Assembly (NCBI GenBank): GCA_035641235.1
Contig: DASQUP010000267.1
Coordinates: 1 to 10,419 of the forward strand
Direction of reading: 5' to 3'
DNA length: 10,419 nucleotides
Origin: DASQUP01 sp035641235
GTDB taxonomy: Bacteria; Actinomycetota; CADDZG01; WHSQ01
Under the pieces are notes generated by a model. That model was not told the DNA's origin. It ran no database searches and was given only the letters and a program-made list of their open reading frames with translations. Made by a program: the position numbers and the translations under genes. This document shows positions 1 to 7,400 of the stretch, one piece after another (positions within the stretch are counted from its first letter, which is position 1; each line of letters starts with the position of its first letter).

Positions 1-618
1 GCGGCGCCACCGCTCGACCGCGCCGTGGTCACCGGACAGCAAGATCTCGGGTACGGCGTGACCGTTGAACTCCGGCGGGCGCGTGTACTGCGGGTATTCG
101 AGCAGTCCGGCGGAGTGCGACTCGAGTGCAAGGGATTCGACGTTGCCGAGCACCCCCGGGACGAGACGCGATACGGCCTCTATCACGACCAGCGCGGGCA
201 GCTCTCCCCCCGCGAGGACGTAGTCGCCGATCGAGATCTCCTCGTCCGCCAGATGGGCCGCCACCCGTTCGTCGACGCCCTCGTACCGGCCACAGATCAG
301 GACCAGGTGATCGCGTTCGGCCAAGCGGCGGACGACGTCGTGATCCAGGACGGTGCCCCGGGCCGACATGAGCGCGACGTGAGCGTCCGCAGCGCCAACG
401 GCCTCAACCGCAGCCCAGATCGGCTCGGGCCTCATTACCATGCCCGGGCCCCCGCCGTAGGGCTCGTCGTCCACCGACCTGTGGCGACCGATCCCATAGT
501 CCCTGAGGTCGTGCACAGCGACCTCGAGTTTCCCGGCGGCGCGCGCCTTTCCGAGCAGGCTCGCATCGAGCGGCGCCGCGAACATGTCGGGGAATAGAGT
601 GATGATGTCGATCCGCAT
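1..618 (-). CDS. trmD: tRNA (guanine37-N1)-methyltransferase TrmD, truncated at the window edge
   Basis: This SPOUT-family enzyme uses S-adenosylmethionine to methylate N1 of G37 next to the anticodon, which prevents +1 frameshifting. The first 206 codons are present; family members are usually about 240 residues, so roughly 35 C-terminal residues lie outside the window. It starts MRIDIITLFP, a standard TrmD start. Family motifs follow in order: YGGGPGMV (54-61), the knot segments CGRYEGVDERV (109-119) and SIGDYVLAGGELPA (129-142), then LLEYPQYTRPPEF (172-184) and LLSGDH (193-198). The residue aligned by eye with the catalytic Asp169 of the Haemophilus influenzae enzyme is Glu166, a conservative change. 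The ATG shares its A with the TGA stop of rimM (TGATG), so translation is probably coupled. A GAGGGA sequence lies further upstream, inside rimM. It is the last visible gene of the rpsP-khpA-rimM-trmD cluster. Confidence 0.97.
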   Translation of the reverse strand, partial: MRIDIITLFPDMFAAPLDASLLGKARAAGKLEVAVHDLRDYGIGRHRSVDDEPYGGGPGMVMRPEPIWAAVEAVGAADAHVALMSARGTVLDHDVVRRLAERDHLVLICGRYEGVDERVAAHLADEEISIGDYVLAGGELPALVVIEAVSRLVPGVLGNVESLALESHSAGLLEYPQYTRPPEFNGHAVPEILLSGDHGAVERWRR

Positions 619-1103
619 CAGTCCAGCAGTCCCTCGGGCGGGTCGATTGTGATTCGGCGGGCGGCCACGTCCACCTCCGTAACGATCTCCTTGACGACCG
701 GGACGAGCCTGTCGCCCGCCGCCGTCCTGACCTCGAGCAGATCGTGAGCCGGGGACGGGACGACGGCGCCGACCTCTCCAACGACGGTCCCGTCGCTCAA
801 AGCCACCGAGCAGCCGACGAGGTCGTGGGGCCAGAACTCGTCGTCCTCCAGCGCCCGCACATCTTCGGGCGGGACGAACAGCGCCCCCCGCAGACCCTCG
901 GCTCCGGTGCGGTCGTCCACTCCCTCGAACTTGACCAGAAGGCGGTCGCGATGGGCTCTGGAGCTCTCCACCACGAGAGCTCGGCCGTCGGCATGGACCA
1001 GCTTCGCTCCGGCCTCGAAGCGGCCGGGGTCATCGGAGATGCGGATGACGTACACCTCGCCGCCGAGCCCATGGGGTTTGCCGATCTCTCCGGCCAGGAG
1101 CAT
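618..1103 (-). CDS. rimM: Ribosome maturation factor RimM
   Basis: RimM binds ribosomal protein S19 and helps the 30S subunit head mature, including 16S rRNA processing. The 161-residue product has the two-domain RimM layout. The N-terminal barrel opens with GEIGKPHGLGGEV (5-17). A PRC-barrel domain starts at EFWPHDLVG (89-97) and carries LVPVVKEIVTEVD (133-145) and the terminal PPEGLLD typical of the family. The ATG at 1103 places the protein right at the conserved N terminus and has a weak GGA sequence upstream. A GTG at 1115, 7 nt after the khpA stop, is a possible alternative that adds four residues. The TGA stop overlaps the trmD ATG by one base. The pairing with rpsP and trmD is one of the most conserved bacterial gene clusters. 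Confidence 0.96.
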   Translation of the reverse strand: MLLAGEIGKPHGLGGEVYVIRISDDPGRFEAGAKLVHADGRALVVESSRAHRDRLLVKFEGVDDRTGAEGLRGALFVPPEDVRALEDDEFWPHDLVGCSVALSDGTVVGEVGAVVPSPAHDLLEVRTAAGDRLVPVVKEIVTEVDVAARRITIDPPEGLLD

Positions 1104-1122
1104 GCCGGATTCCACTGGAGGT

Positions 1123-1359
1123 TCAGTCGACGACTTCGACCAGGACGCTGTGGCCTTCTCGCTGTGCCGACGCTCGCACGAGCGAACGGAGAGCCTGGAT
1201 GACGCGCCCGCGCTTCCCGATCAGCTTGCCCATGTCTTCGGAATGGACGGTGATCTCGAAGATCAACTCTCCACGCTCCCCTTCGACCTCCTCAATAGAG
1301 AGATCCTCGGGATGGTCGAGAAGCCATGTCCCCAGGTACTCGATGAGAGCGCGGCTCAC
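1123..1359 (-). CDS. khpA: KH-domain RNA-binding protein KhpA
   Basis: This is a small, single-domain KH protein of 78 residues. It carries the nucleic-acid-binding GxxG loop as GKLIGKRGRVIQAL (44-57), followed by a basic helix. KhpA proteins bind RNA and often work as heterodimers with KhpB/Jag; in Gram-positive bacteria the pair affects cell elongation and sRNA stability. A KhpB partner is not in this window. The start is GTG, 4 nt after the rpsP stop. The purine-rich GAGGAAG upstream lies inside the rpsP 3' end and is rather far from the start, so coupling to rpsP translation is likely. The position between rpsP and rimM is the standard actinobacterial and firmicute location. Function is inferred from family and context. 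Confidence 0.93.
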   Translation of the reverse strand: MSRALIEYLGTWLLDHPEDLSIEEVEGERGELIFEITVHSEDMGKLIGKRGRVIQALRSLVRASAQREGHSVLVEVVD

Positions 1360-1363
1360 GTGG

Positions 1364-1810
1364 CTACTCTGCTTCCTCGTCCGAGCCCGTGTCCTGAGCG
1401 CCCTCGGCCGCCGCGGCCGCCTCGGGCGTGGACTCGGCTGCCGGTTCCTCCGCAGGTTCCTCGTCGATCGATGCTGCCGCTGTGGCCTTGATGGACTCCG
1501 CCGGCGTCGGTTTCGGAGCGGCGGCAGCTGCGGCCGGAGCCCCGGCAGGCGGCCGCTCGCCCGTGAACGTGTACCACGCGCCGGTTATCTGCAGGAGCTT
1601 GCGGACCTGCTCGGAGGGCTGGGCGCCCTGCTGGAGCCAGTGAACCGCCCGATCCGAGTTGATCTCCACATCCGACGGCTCGGTCCGGGGGTTGTACCGG
1701 CCGATGGCCTCGATGATCCGGCCGTCCCGCGGGCTCCGGGAGTCAGCCACGACGACACGGAACGACGGCTGCTTCCTCTTGCCGACGCGCATCAACCTGA
1801 TCTTGACCAT
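1364..1810 (-). CDS. rpsP: 30S ribosomal protein S16 with long acidic Ala-rich tail
   Basis: S16 is a small-subunit protein needed for 16S rRNA folding. The first 80-85 residues are a normal S16 core: MVKIRLMRVGKRKQP, then VVADSRSPRDGRIIEAIGRY (20-39), and a C-terminal core helix ending near ITGAWY (75-80). About 60 further residues form a low-complexity tail rich in alanine, proline and glutamate, ending GSDEEAE. Such tails are common on actinobacterial S16 and are expected to be disordered and solvent exposed. The ATG at 1810 is chosen over an in-frame start at 1858 because it gives the conserved N terminus and has AAGGAG 4 nt upstream. It is the first gene of the cluster with khpA, rimM and trmD. 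The 98-nt gap upstream may hold a promoter. Confidence 0.97.
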   Translation of the reverse strand: MVKIRLMRVGKRKQPSFRVVVADSRSPRDGRIIEAIGRYNPRTEPSDVEINSDRAVHWLQQGAQPSEQVRKLLQITGAWYTFTGERPPAGAPAAAAAAPKPTPAESIKATAAASIDEEPAEEPAAESTPEAAAAAEGAQDTGSDEEAE

Positions 1811-1814
1811 GCTT

Positions 1815-1820
1815 CTCCTT
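1815..1820 (-). promoter_or_regulatory. Ribosome binding site of rpsP
   Basis: On the minus strand AAGGAG is followed by the 4-nt spacer AAGC and then the ATG at 1810. This fixes the rpsP start and argues against the longer in-frame start at 1858, which would add 16 residues not found in S16 proteins. Confidence 0.8.
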
Positions 1821-1866
1821 ACGCTGGCGTACGTGGATTCGCCGCGGGCAAAACACACACGGGACT

Positions 1867-1879
1867 GGCCATCGTAGCA
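1867..1879 (-). promoter_or_regulatory. Candidate extended -10 promoter for the rpsP cluster
   Basis: The minus strand reads TGCTACGATGGCC in the 98-nt ffh-rpsP gap. TGC-TACGAT has the layout of an extended -10 box (TGnTANNNT). A start about 7 nt downstream would give a leader of roughly 50 nt before the rpsP SD. No clear -35 box is seen; the bases upstream are GC-rich and include palindromic GGCGCGCC and GGGGCCCC. The same 13-mer with one mismatch occurs upstream of smc, which is the main reason for taking it seriously. No T-rich terminator separates ffh from rpsP. Confidence 0.35.
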
Positions 1880-1908
1880 GGTGGGAGGGGGCCCCAGGCG
1901 GCGCGCCG

Positions 1909-3249
1909 CTACATCCCCATTCCCGGCGGGAGTTTCATCCCTCCAGGAAGGCGCATCCGTTTGCCGCCCGACAGGGACTTCACCATCTTCCGGACCTGCC
2001 CGAACTGCTTCACGAGCTGGTTCACTTCCTGCACGCTGGTGCCCGATCCGGCCGCGATGCGCCGTCGCCTGCTCCCGTTGATCAGCTGCGGGTTGTTTCG
2101 CTCTTGCAGCGTCATCGATCGGATCATCGCCTCGATCTTGGGCAGCTGCTCATCGACACTGTCATCGCCCACCGGAAGCTTCGACATTCCGGGCAACATT
2201 CCGAGCACCTGTGACATGGGGCCCATCTTCTTGAGAGCCTGCATCTGACTGAGGAAATCCTCGAAGGTGAACTCCGCGCGCCGGAGCTTCTCCTCCATCT
2301 TCTTCGCCTCGGCCTGATCGAAGGCCGATTCTGCTTTCTCGATGAGCGTCATCACGTCGCCCATACCTAGGATGCGCGACGCCATGCGATCGGGGTGGAA
2401 AGGTTCGAGGTCCGAGAGCTTCTCTCCCACACCCGCGAACTTGATCGGGCGCCCGGTTACGAATGACATCGACAGCGCGGCTCCTCCGCGGGCGTCGCCG
2501 TCCAGCTTCGTCAGCACCACACCTGTGATGTCGACTTCCTCCATGAAAGCTTCCGCGACGTTGACCGCATCCTGTCCGGTCATTGCGTCGCAAACGAGCA
2601 GCGTTTCGGTGGGTCCGACAACGTCGGCGACCCGCCCAAGCTCCGCCATCAACTCCGCGTCGACGTTCATCCGCCCGGCCGTGTCGACGACCACGTCGGT
2701 GAAACCTTCATCGCGCGCGTACTTGAGCGCGTGTCCGGCCACAGCAACTGCGTCGGCTCCGGCCTCCTCCGCATGGACCGGCACGCCGGACTGCTCGCCG
2801 AGGAGGACTAGTTGCCGGATGGCGGCCGGGCGCCGAAGGTCGCACGCGGCCAGCATCGGTTTGCGCCCCTGGCCTTTGAGCAACAGGCCCAGCTTCGCGG
2901 AGGCAGTTGTCTTACCGGATCCCTGAAGGCCCGCCATCAGAATCACGCGCGGCGGCGTCGATGTGACCTCCAGGCCCGCCGCCTCGTGGCCCAGCACATC
3001 GATCAGGGCGGCGTGTACCAGCTTGATGACCTGTTGCGCCGGCGTGAGGCTCTTGTGGATCTCGGCCCCTTCGGCGCGTTCGCGCACATCCTTGACGAAG
3101 GCCTTGACGACCTTGAGGGAGACGTCCGCTTCGAGCAGCGCAAGCCGTATCTCACGCAGAACTTCGTCGACCTGCTTTTCGGAAAGCCGGCCGCGCGACC
3201 GAAGGCGCGTGAAGATGTCGTCGAGGCGAGTGCTGAGAGTGTCGAACAT
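1909..3249 (-). CDS. ffh: Signal recognition particle GTPase Ffh (SRP54)
   Basis: Ffh binds the 4.5S/SRP RNA and hydrophobic signal sequences on nascent chains, then docks with FtsY at the membrane to deliver ribosomes to the SecYEG translocon. The 446-residue product has the full NG-M layout. A four-helix N domain (about 1-95) precedes the G domain with P-loop GLQGSGKTT (107-115), CDLRRPAA (136-143), DTAGR (189-193), TKLDGDARGG (247-256) and the closing GEKLSDLEPF (275-284). The methionine-rich M domain (about 325-446) includes the RNA-binding helix segment SRRRRIAAGSGTS (393-405) and a Gly/Met/Pro tail ending MKLPPGMGM. The ATG at 3249 has AAGGAA upstream. It follows ftsY by 22 nt, so receptor and particle GTPase are probably co-expressed. 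The SRP RNA gene is not in this window. Confidence 0.98.
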   Translation of the reverse strand: MFDTLSTRLDDIFTRLRSRGRLSEKQVDEVLREIRLALLEADVSLKVVKAFVKDVRERAEGAEIHKSLTPAQQVIKLVHAALIDVLGHEAAGLEVTSTPPRVILMAGLQGSGKTTASAKLGLLLKGQGRKPMLAACDLRRPAAIRQLVLLGEQSGVPVHAEEAGADAVAVAGHALKYARDEGFTDVVVDTAGRMNVDAELMAELGRVADVVGPTETLLVCDAMTGQDAVNVAEAFMEEVDITGVVLTKLDGDARGGAALSMSFVTGRPIKFAGVGEKLSDLEPFHPDRMASRILGMGDVMTLIEKAESAFDQAEAKKMEEKLRRAEFTFEDFLSQMQALKKMGPMSQVLGMLPGMSKLPVGDDSVDEQLPKIEAMIRSMTLQERNNPQLINGSRRRRIAAGSGTSVQEVNQLVKQFGQVRKMVKSLSGGKRMRLPGGMKLPPGMGM

Positions 3250-3271
3250 GCTGTTCCTTAACTATGAGGTT

Positions 3272-4408
3272 TTATGAGAGCAAGGCGTCGACGAATGTCT
3301 TCGGATCGAACGGCTCGAGATCCTCCAGCGCCTCACCGACCCCGATCAGTTTGATCGGAATCCCCAGAGTCTCCTCGATTGCGAGCGCTATGCCACCCTT
3401 CGCGGTGCCGTCGAGCTTCGTGAGGACCACGCCCGTCACGCCCGCGGCCTCCGCGAACTGCTTGGCCTGCACCAAGCCGTTCTGTCCGGCCGTTGCATCA
3501 ATCACGAGCAGCGACTCGTGGACCTCACCCTCTTTCTCGATGACCCTACGGACCTTCGCGAGCTCATCCATCAGAGGGGTCTTCGTGTGCAGCCTTCCGG
3601 CCGTATCCACGATGAGAACGTCGACGTTGCGCGCACGCGCATGTTTGTAGGCGTCGAAGGCAACCGCTCCAGGATCGGCACCCGGCTGGTGTTTGACGAG
3701 CGTGGCATCGGTTCGGTCGGCCCAGACGCCGAGCTGTTCATCGGCGGCTGCTCGAAACGTGTCCGCCGCGGCAAGCGCGACGCCACGGCCGCGGTTTTTG
3801 AGATCGGCGGCGAGCTTGCCAATGGTGGTCGTCTTTCCCGTCCCGTTCACTCCCACGACGAGCCAGACGGTGGGCGGTTGCGGTGCAAAGCTCAGGGCAC
3901 GATCGCGCTCGGCCTCGAACAACGAAACGAGTTCGTCGGCCAGCAATCCTCGCACTTCCTCCGCGTCCTTGATCCTTCGTTCCCGCGCAACTCCCTTTAG
4001 ATCGTCCACGATGCGCGTTGCAGTGGCGACCCCGATATCGGCCTGGATGAGTGCGGCCTCTACGTCGTCCCACGTGGCATCGTCGGGAGCTCCGTGGAGG
4101 GCATCTGCGAGGCGATCGGACAGGAACTTCCGACTGCGCTTCAGCCGGTCGCGGAGGCTGGGCCTGACGACCTCCACGGGTGGCGGGGGCGCCGGCTCGG
4201 TGATGGTGGGGGCCTCGGTCACCGCGGGGGGCTCCTCGACTGCCTCCTCGACGGCCTCCTCGACGGCCTCCTCGGGCGGGGCCTCGACGGCCTCGGGCTC
4301 GACGCGGGGCGGCGCCTCCGGGGGCCTCCCGCGGCGCGTGACCAGAAAGACCCCGCCGGCGACTATCACGATCGCGACGAGCACAGCTATGACGACGACT
4401 GCATCCAT
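3272..4408 (-). CDS. ftsY: Signal recognition particle receptor FtsY
   Basis: FtsY is the membrane-side GTPase partner of Ffh. Residues 2-23 are a strongly hydrophobic segment followed by RRGR, which predicts a membrane anchor with the rest in the cytoplasm; N-terminal helices of this kind are known in actinobacterial FtsY. Residues about 28-82 are an acidic Pro/Glu/Ala linker with three EAVE repeats (47-58). The NG domain follows: N domain about 85-175, P-loop GVNGTGKTTT (186-195), ADTFRAAA (215-222), DTAGR (268-272), TKLDGTAKGG (330-339) and GVGEALEDLEPF (356-367). All GTPase motifs are intact in this 378-residue protein. The ATG lies 21 nt after the smc stop and has no SD; TAGCCT sits 7 nt before it, so a leaderless transcript is possible. 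It is followed closely by ffh. Confidence 0.98.
   Translation of the reverse strand: MDAVVVIAVLVAIVIVAGGVFLVTRRGRPPEAPPRVEPEAVEAPPEEAVEEAVEEAVEEPPAVTEAPTITEPAPPPPVEVVRPSLRDRLKRSRKFLSDRLADALHGAPDDATWDDVEAALIQADIGVATATRIVDDLKGVARERRIKDAEEVRGLLADELVSLFEAERDRALSFAPQPPTVWLVVGVNGTGKTTTIGKLAADLKNRGRGVALAAADTFRAAADEQLGVWADRTDATLVKHQPGADPGAVAFDAYKHARARNVDVLIVDTAGRLHTKTPLMDELAKVRRVIEKEGEVHESLLVIDATAGQNGLVQAKQFAEAAGVTGVVLTKLDGTAKGGIALAIEETLGIPIKLIGVGEALEDLEPFDPKTFVDALLS
4239..4274. repeat. Three tandem 12-bp repeats in the FtsY linker
   Basis: The + strand has three adjacent 12-mers: ACTGCCTCCTCG, ACGGCCTCCTCG and ACGGCCTCCTCG. The last two are identical and the first differs by one base. On the coding strand they encode EAVE three times within the disordered acidic linker of FtsY. 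Because the unit is a multiple of three, changes in copy number would keep the reading frame and only alter linker length. Confidence 0.85.
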
Positions 4409-4415
4409 GAGCTAG

Positions 4416-4421
4416 AGGCTA
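4416..4421 (-). promoter_or_regulatory. Candidate -10 box for leaderless ftsY
   Basis: The minus strand reads TAGCCT, then seven bases CTAGCTC, then the ftsY ATG. The pattern TANNNT followed by a start codon at 7 nt is typical of actinobacterial leaderless promoters, and no SD is present. There is no TG extension and no visible -35, and the stretch is only 21 nt long between smc and ftsY. A chance match is quite possible. Confidence 0.25.
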
Positions 4422-4429
4422 TCGCGGGG

Positions 4430-7400
4430 TTATGCGGTGATCGGAGCGTCCCGTTCCATCCGCTTGGCCACCACGAGCGACACCCCGTCCGACCTCATCG
4501 ACACCCCGTACAGCACGTCGGCGGCCTCCATCGTCCGTTTCTGGTGCGTCACGATCAGCACCTGGGCGCGCTCCTCGAGTTCCGCGATCAAACCGAGGAA
4601 GCGCTGCAGGTTGATGTCGTCCAAAGCGGCCTCGACCTCATCGAGGAGATAGAAGGGCGACGGCCGGGCCCTGAAGATCGCAAACAGGAAGGCGAGAGCT
4701 ACGAGCGAGCGCTCACCTCCGGACAGCAGCGAGAGTTTGCGCACGTTCTTGCCGGGAGGCTGGGCCTCGACGTCGATCCCGCTCGCAAGCATGTCATCCG
4801 GATCCAGGAGTTTCAGCCGCCCCGAGCCCCCCGGGAAGAGTCGTCCGAAGACTCCTTCGAACTCGGCCGCTACCCCTCTGTAGGCATCTCCAAAGACCTG
4901 CACGATCGTGTCGTCGACCTCGTGCACGATTTTCAATAGATCGCGTTTGGAGCGCTTGAGGTCCTCGATTTGGCCTATCAGGAAGGACTCACGTTCGCTG
5001 AGTTCGGAGTACTCCTCGGCAGCGCGGGGATTGATCGGCCCCAAGCGGCGCATGTCCCGATCGAGTTTCTCGACCCGCGAGCGCGCCTCCGGTTCGTCTT
5101 CCTCCTCGAGGGGCTCTATCTCGTCGATTTCTGCAAGCGCCAGTCCCCATTCCTCCATGGCCCGCTCACCGAGTGCCTCCATTCGGGTGCGGTTCTCCGC
5201 CCTGTGAACTTCGGCCTCGTTGCGGCGCCGGGCGACGTGGTCCAGCTGATCCGAGACCTCACGCTCCCGCCCGCGTAATGCAGCCAACCTGCGGTCCCCC
5301 GCATCCGCCTCCGCCCGGGCGGCCGCGGCGTGCTGCTCGGCTGTGTCCGTCCACCGGGATCCGGCCTGAGCGGCCAGAGCGGCCGTGGCGGCAACCGCGA
5401 GGGCTGAATCGCGGGCCGCACCGAGCCGGGCTCTCAGGTCCTCGAGTCCAGCAAGGGCCGTTTCCGCATCCGCGATGCCGGCTTGGGCTTCTTCCATGCG
5501 TAGCTGCGCCGCCAGCGCACGTTCGTGGGCGCTGCGCGCTTCCATTTCCGCGGCGGTGGCGCGGGCGGTCGCATCGGAGACGGCTGCCGAGGCAGTCCTA
5601 GCCACTTCTTCGGCGGACTCGCGTTCCCTCTGCGCCTCCTCCAACGCGGCGCGCCGGGCGGGAAGGGCCGCCCGCTCCTCAACCGCGGCCCGCTGCGCCG
5701 CCGCCAAAGAGTCCTGCGCCCGGGCAAGCTCTTCGTCCAATGCTGCCAGTCCGATTTCCCTGCTCTCGTGCCGTCGCCTGGCCCCGCCCAATCGCTCGGC
5801 AGCTCCAGCCATGAGCGCATCCAGTCGCCGGAGCTCGCGATCATGCGTATCGACTTCAGCTCGCAGGCCCTCCGCCTCCACCGCGGCCGCTCGGAGTTCA
5901 TCTCGTGCGATCTCCTCGTTGCCGAGTGAGCCGCGCGTCGCGGCTTCCGCCGCGGTAAGGAGGGGGCGGATCCGGTCGGCGACTCCCGGTTCGTCCGCGA
6001 AGAGTTGCTCGACCTCCCTGAGCGTCTCCAAACGGGCCTGGGCTGCGGCACGGCCGATGCTGCTGTCGGTGAGGCGATCTTTGATCCGCTCAAGGGCGGC
6101 GACCGCATCTTCGTACCTCGCCTCGGCAGCGGCGGCCTGCTCGGTGCGAGCGTCGAGGCCGCCTTCGATTTCACGCACCTCTTCCTCTGACTTCGCGATG
6201 CCACCGGCCGCTTCGTTGAGTTCGGAAACGGCCACAGCGCGCCGCTCCTCGACCGCGTGAACGCGGGCCTCGATCGAACCAAGGGTCGCTCGCCCGGCGG
6301 CTTCGCTTCCCTCCGCGCGGACCAGGGCTTGAGCTGCTGCCGTCTCGTCCGATCTCGCCCGCGCCAGCCGGGTGTCGGCCGCGGCCATCTCGACCGTCCG
6401 TGCCTCGAGAACGGCCTTGACTTCCGATGCCGCGACCGCCAGCCGTTGTGCATCCTCCGCGAGGCGGCCGGACTCGGCCGTCCATCTGCCACGTTCCGTT
6501 TCGAGGAGCCGGATGCGCTCCCGGTAGCCCTCCTCCGTTTCGGCGGCGAGGCGCGCCGAGATCCTTTCGGCGCGCTCCTCGGCCAGCCGGGTGAGACCCG
6601 CCAGTCGATCGGTGGCCCGGGCGAGGCCGTGCGCCGTTTCCGATGCCGCCTCCGCAGCACCCACAAGGCGAGCCCGCTCGTCCGACGCCGATTCCAAGCG
6701 AGCACGGATGCTCGCGATCTCGTCGCTCAGGAGGCCGGCGCGCCGAGCTTCGGCCTCGGGGTCGAACCGGGCATCGTCGGCACGAAGGCGCCGCAGATCC
6801 GTAGCCGCCAGGCGCTGGCGAAGCACTCGCTGCTCGTCGAGGAGGTCCGAGTACGCCGCGGCCGCCGACGCTTGACGCTTGAGCGGGCGAACCGACCGCC
6901 GCAATTCTGTGAGTACGTCCTCCAGGCGGACGAGGTTTTCGTCGACTCGCTCGATCCGCTTGAGTGCCCGGTCCTTGCGGCGCCGGTATTTCCCGATCTG
7001 CGCTGCCTCTTCGATGAACGTCCGGCGCTCCTCGGGACGGGCCTGCAGGACGGCATCGAGCTGCCCCTGCCCCACCACCGTATGGATGCTGCGCCCTATC
7101 CCGGTGTCGGACAGTAGTTCGGCGACGTCGAGAAGACGACACGGCGCTCCGTTGATGCGGTATTCGGTCTCGCCCGAGCGGTCGGTGATGCGGCTGACGG
7201 TGACCTCGTTGAGATCCAGGGGGAGGACTCGCGAGGCGTTGTCGAGGGTGAGCTCTACGTCGGCCAGACCGAGGCGGCTCCGGCCCGCCGATCCGGCAAA
7301 GATGACGTCCTCCATCGATCCGCTGCGCAGGCTTGATGGAGCCTGGGAGCCGAGGACCCACGAGAGGGCATCGGCGATGTTGGACTTGCCGGACCCGTTG

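Noticed and set aside
121..123. Glu166 of TrmD in place of the catalytic Asp169.
   Set aside because: It is a conservative change between acidic residues in an otherwise canonical enzyme, and glutamate may be usual in this subgroup. The alignment by eye does not justify a functional claim.
25..597. Plus-strand frame of 190 codons opposite trmD.
   Set aside because: It is a shadow of the well-supported trmD gene and shows no domain or conserved motif.
1811..1908. GC-rich palindromes GGCGCGCC and GGGGCCCC downstream of ffh as a possible terminator.
   Set aside because: They are short, self-complementary motifs of the kind common in GC-rich DNA, and no T-run follows on the transcribed strand.
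6092..6115. YEDAVAAL (residues 461-468 of SMC), which resembles the YExAVExALG motif of SMC hinges.
   Set aside because: It sits within the heptad-rich first arm, ahead of the pre-hinge-like segment. It is followed by charged coil residues rather than by the glycine-containing hinge strands, so it does not rescue a hinge domain.
5434..6705. Long open frame of 423 codons on the same strand as smc but in another frame, plus long plus-strand frames across smc (for example 5385-6260 and 6257-7117).
   Set aside because: They lie inside the smc coding region, consist of biased Arg/Ser/Pro-rich sequence with no recognisable motif, and are expected in GC-rich DNA where stop codons are rare.
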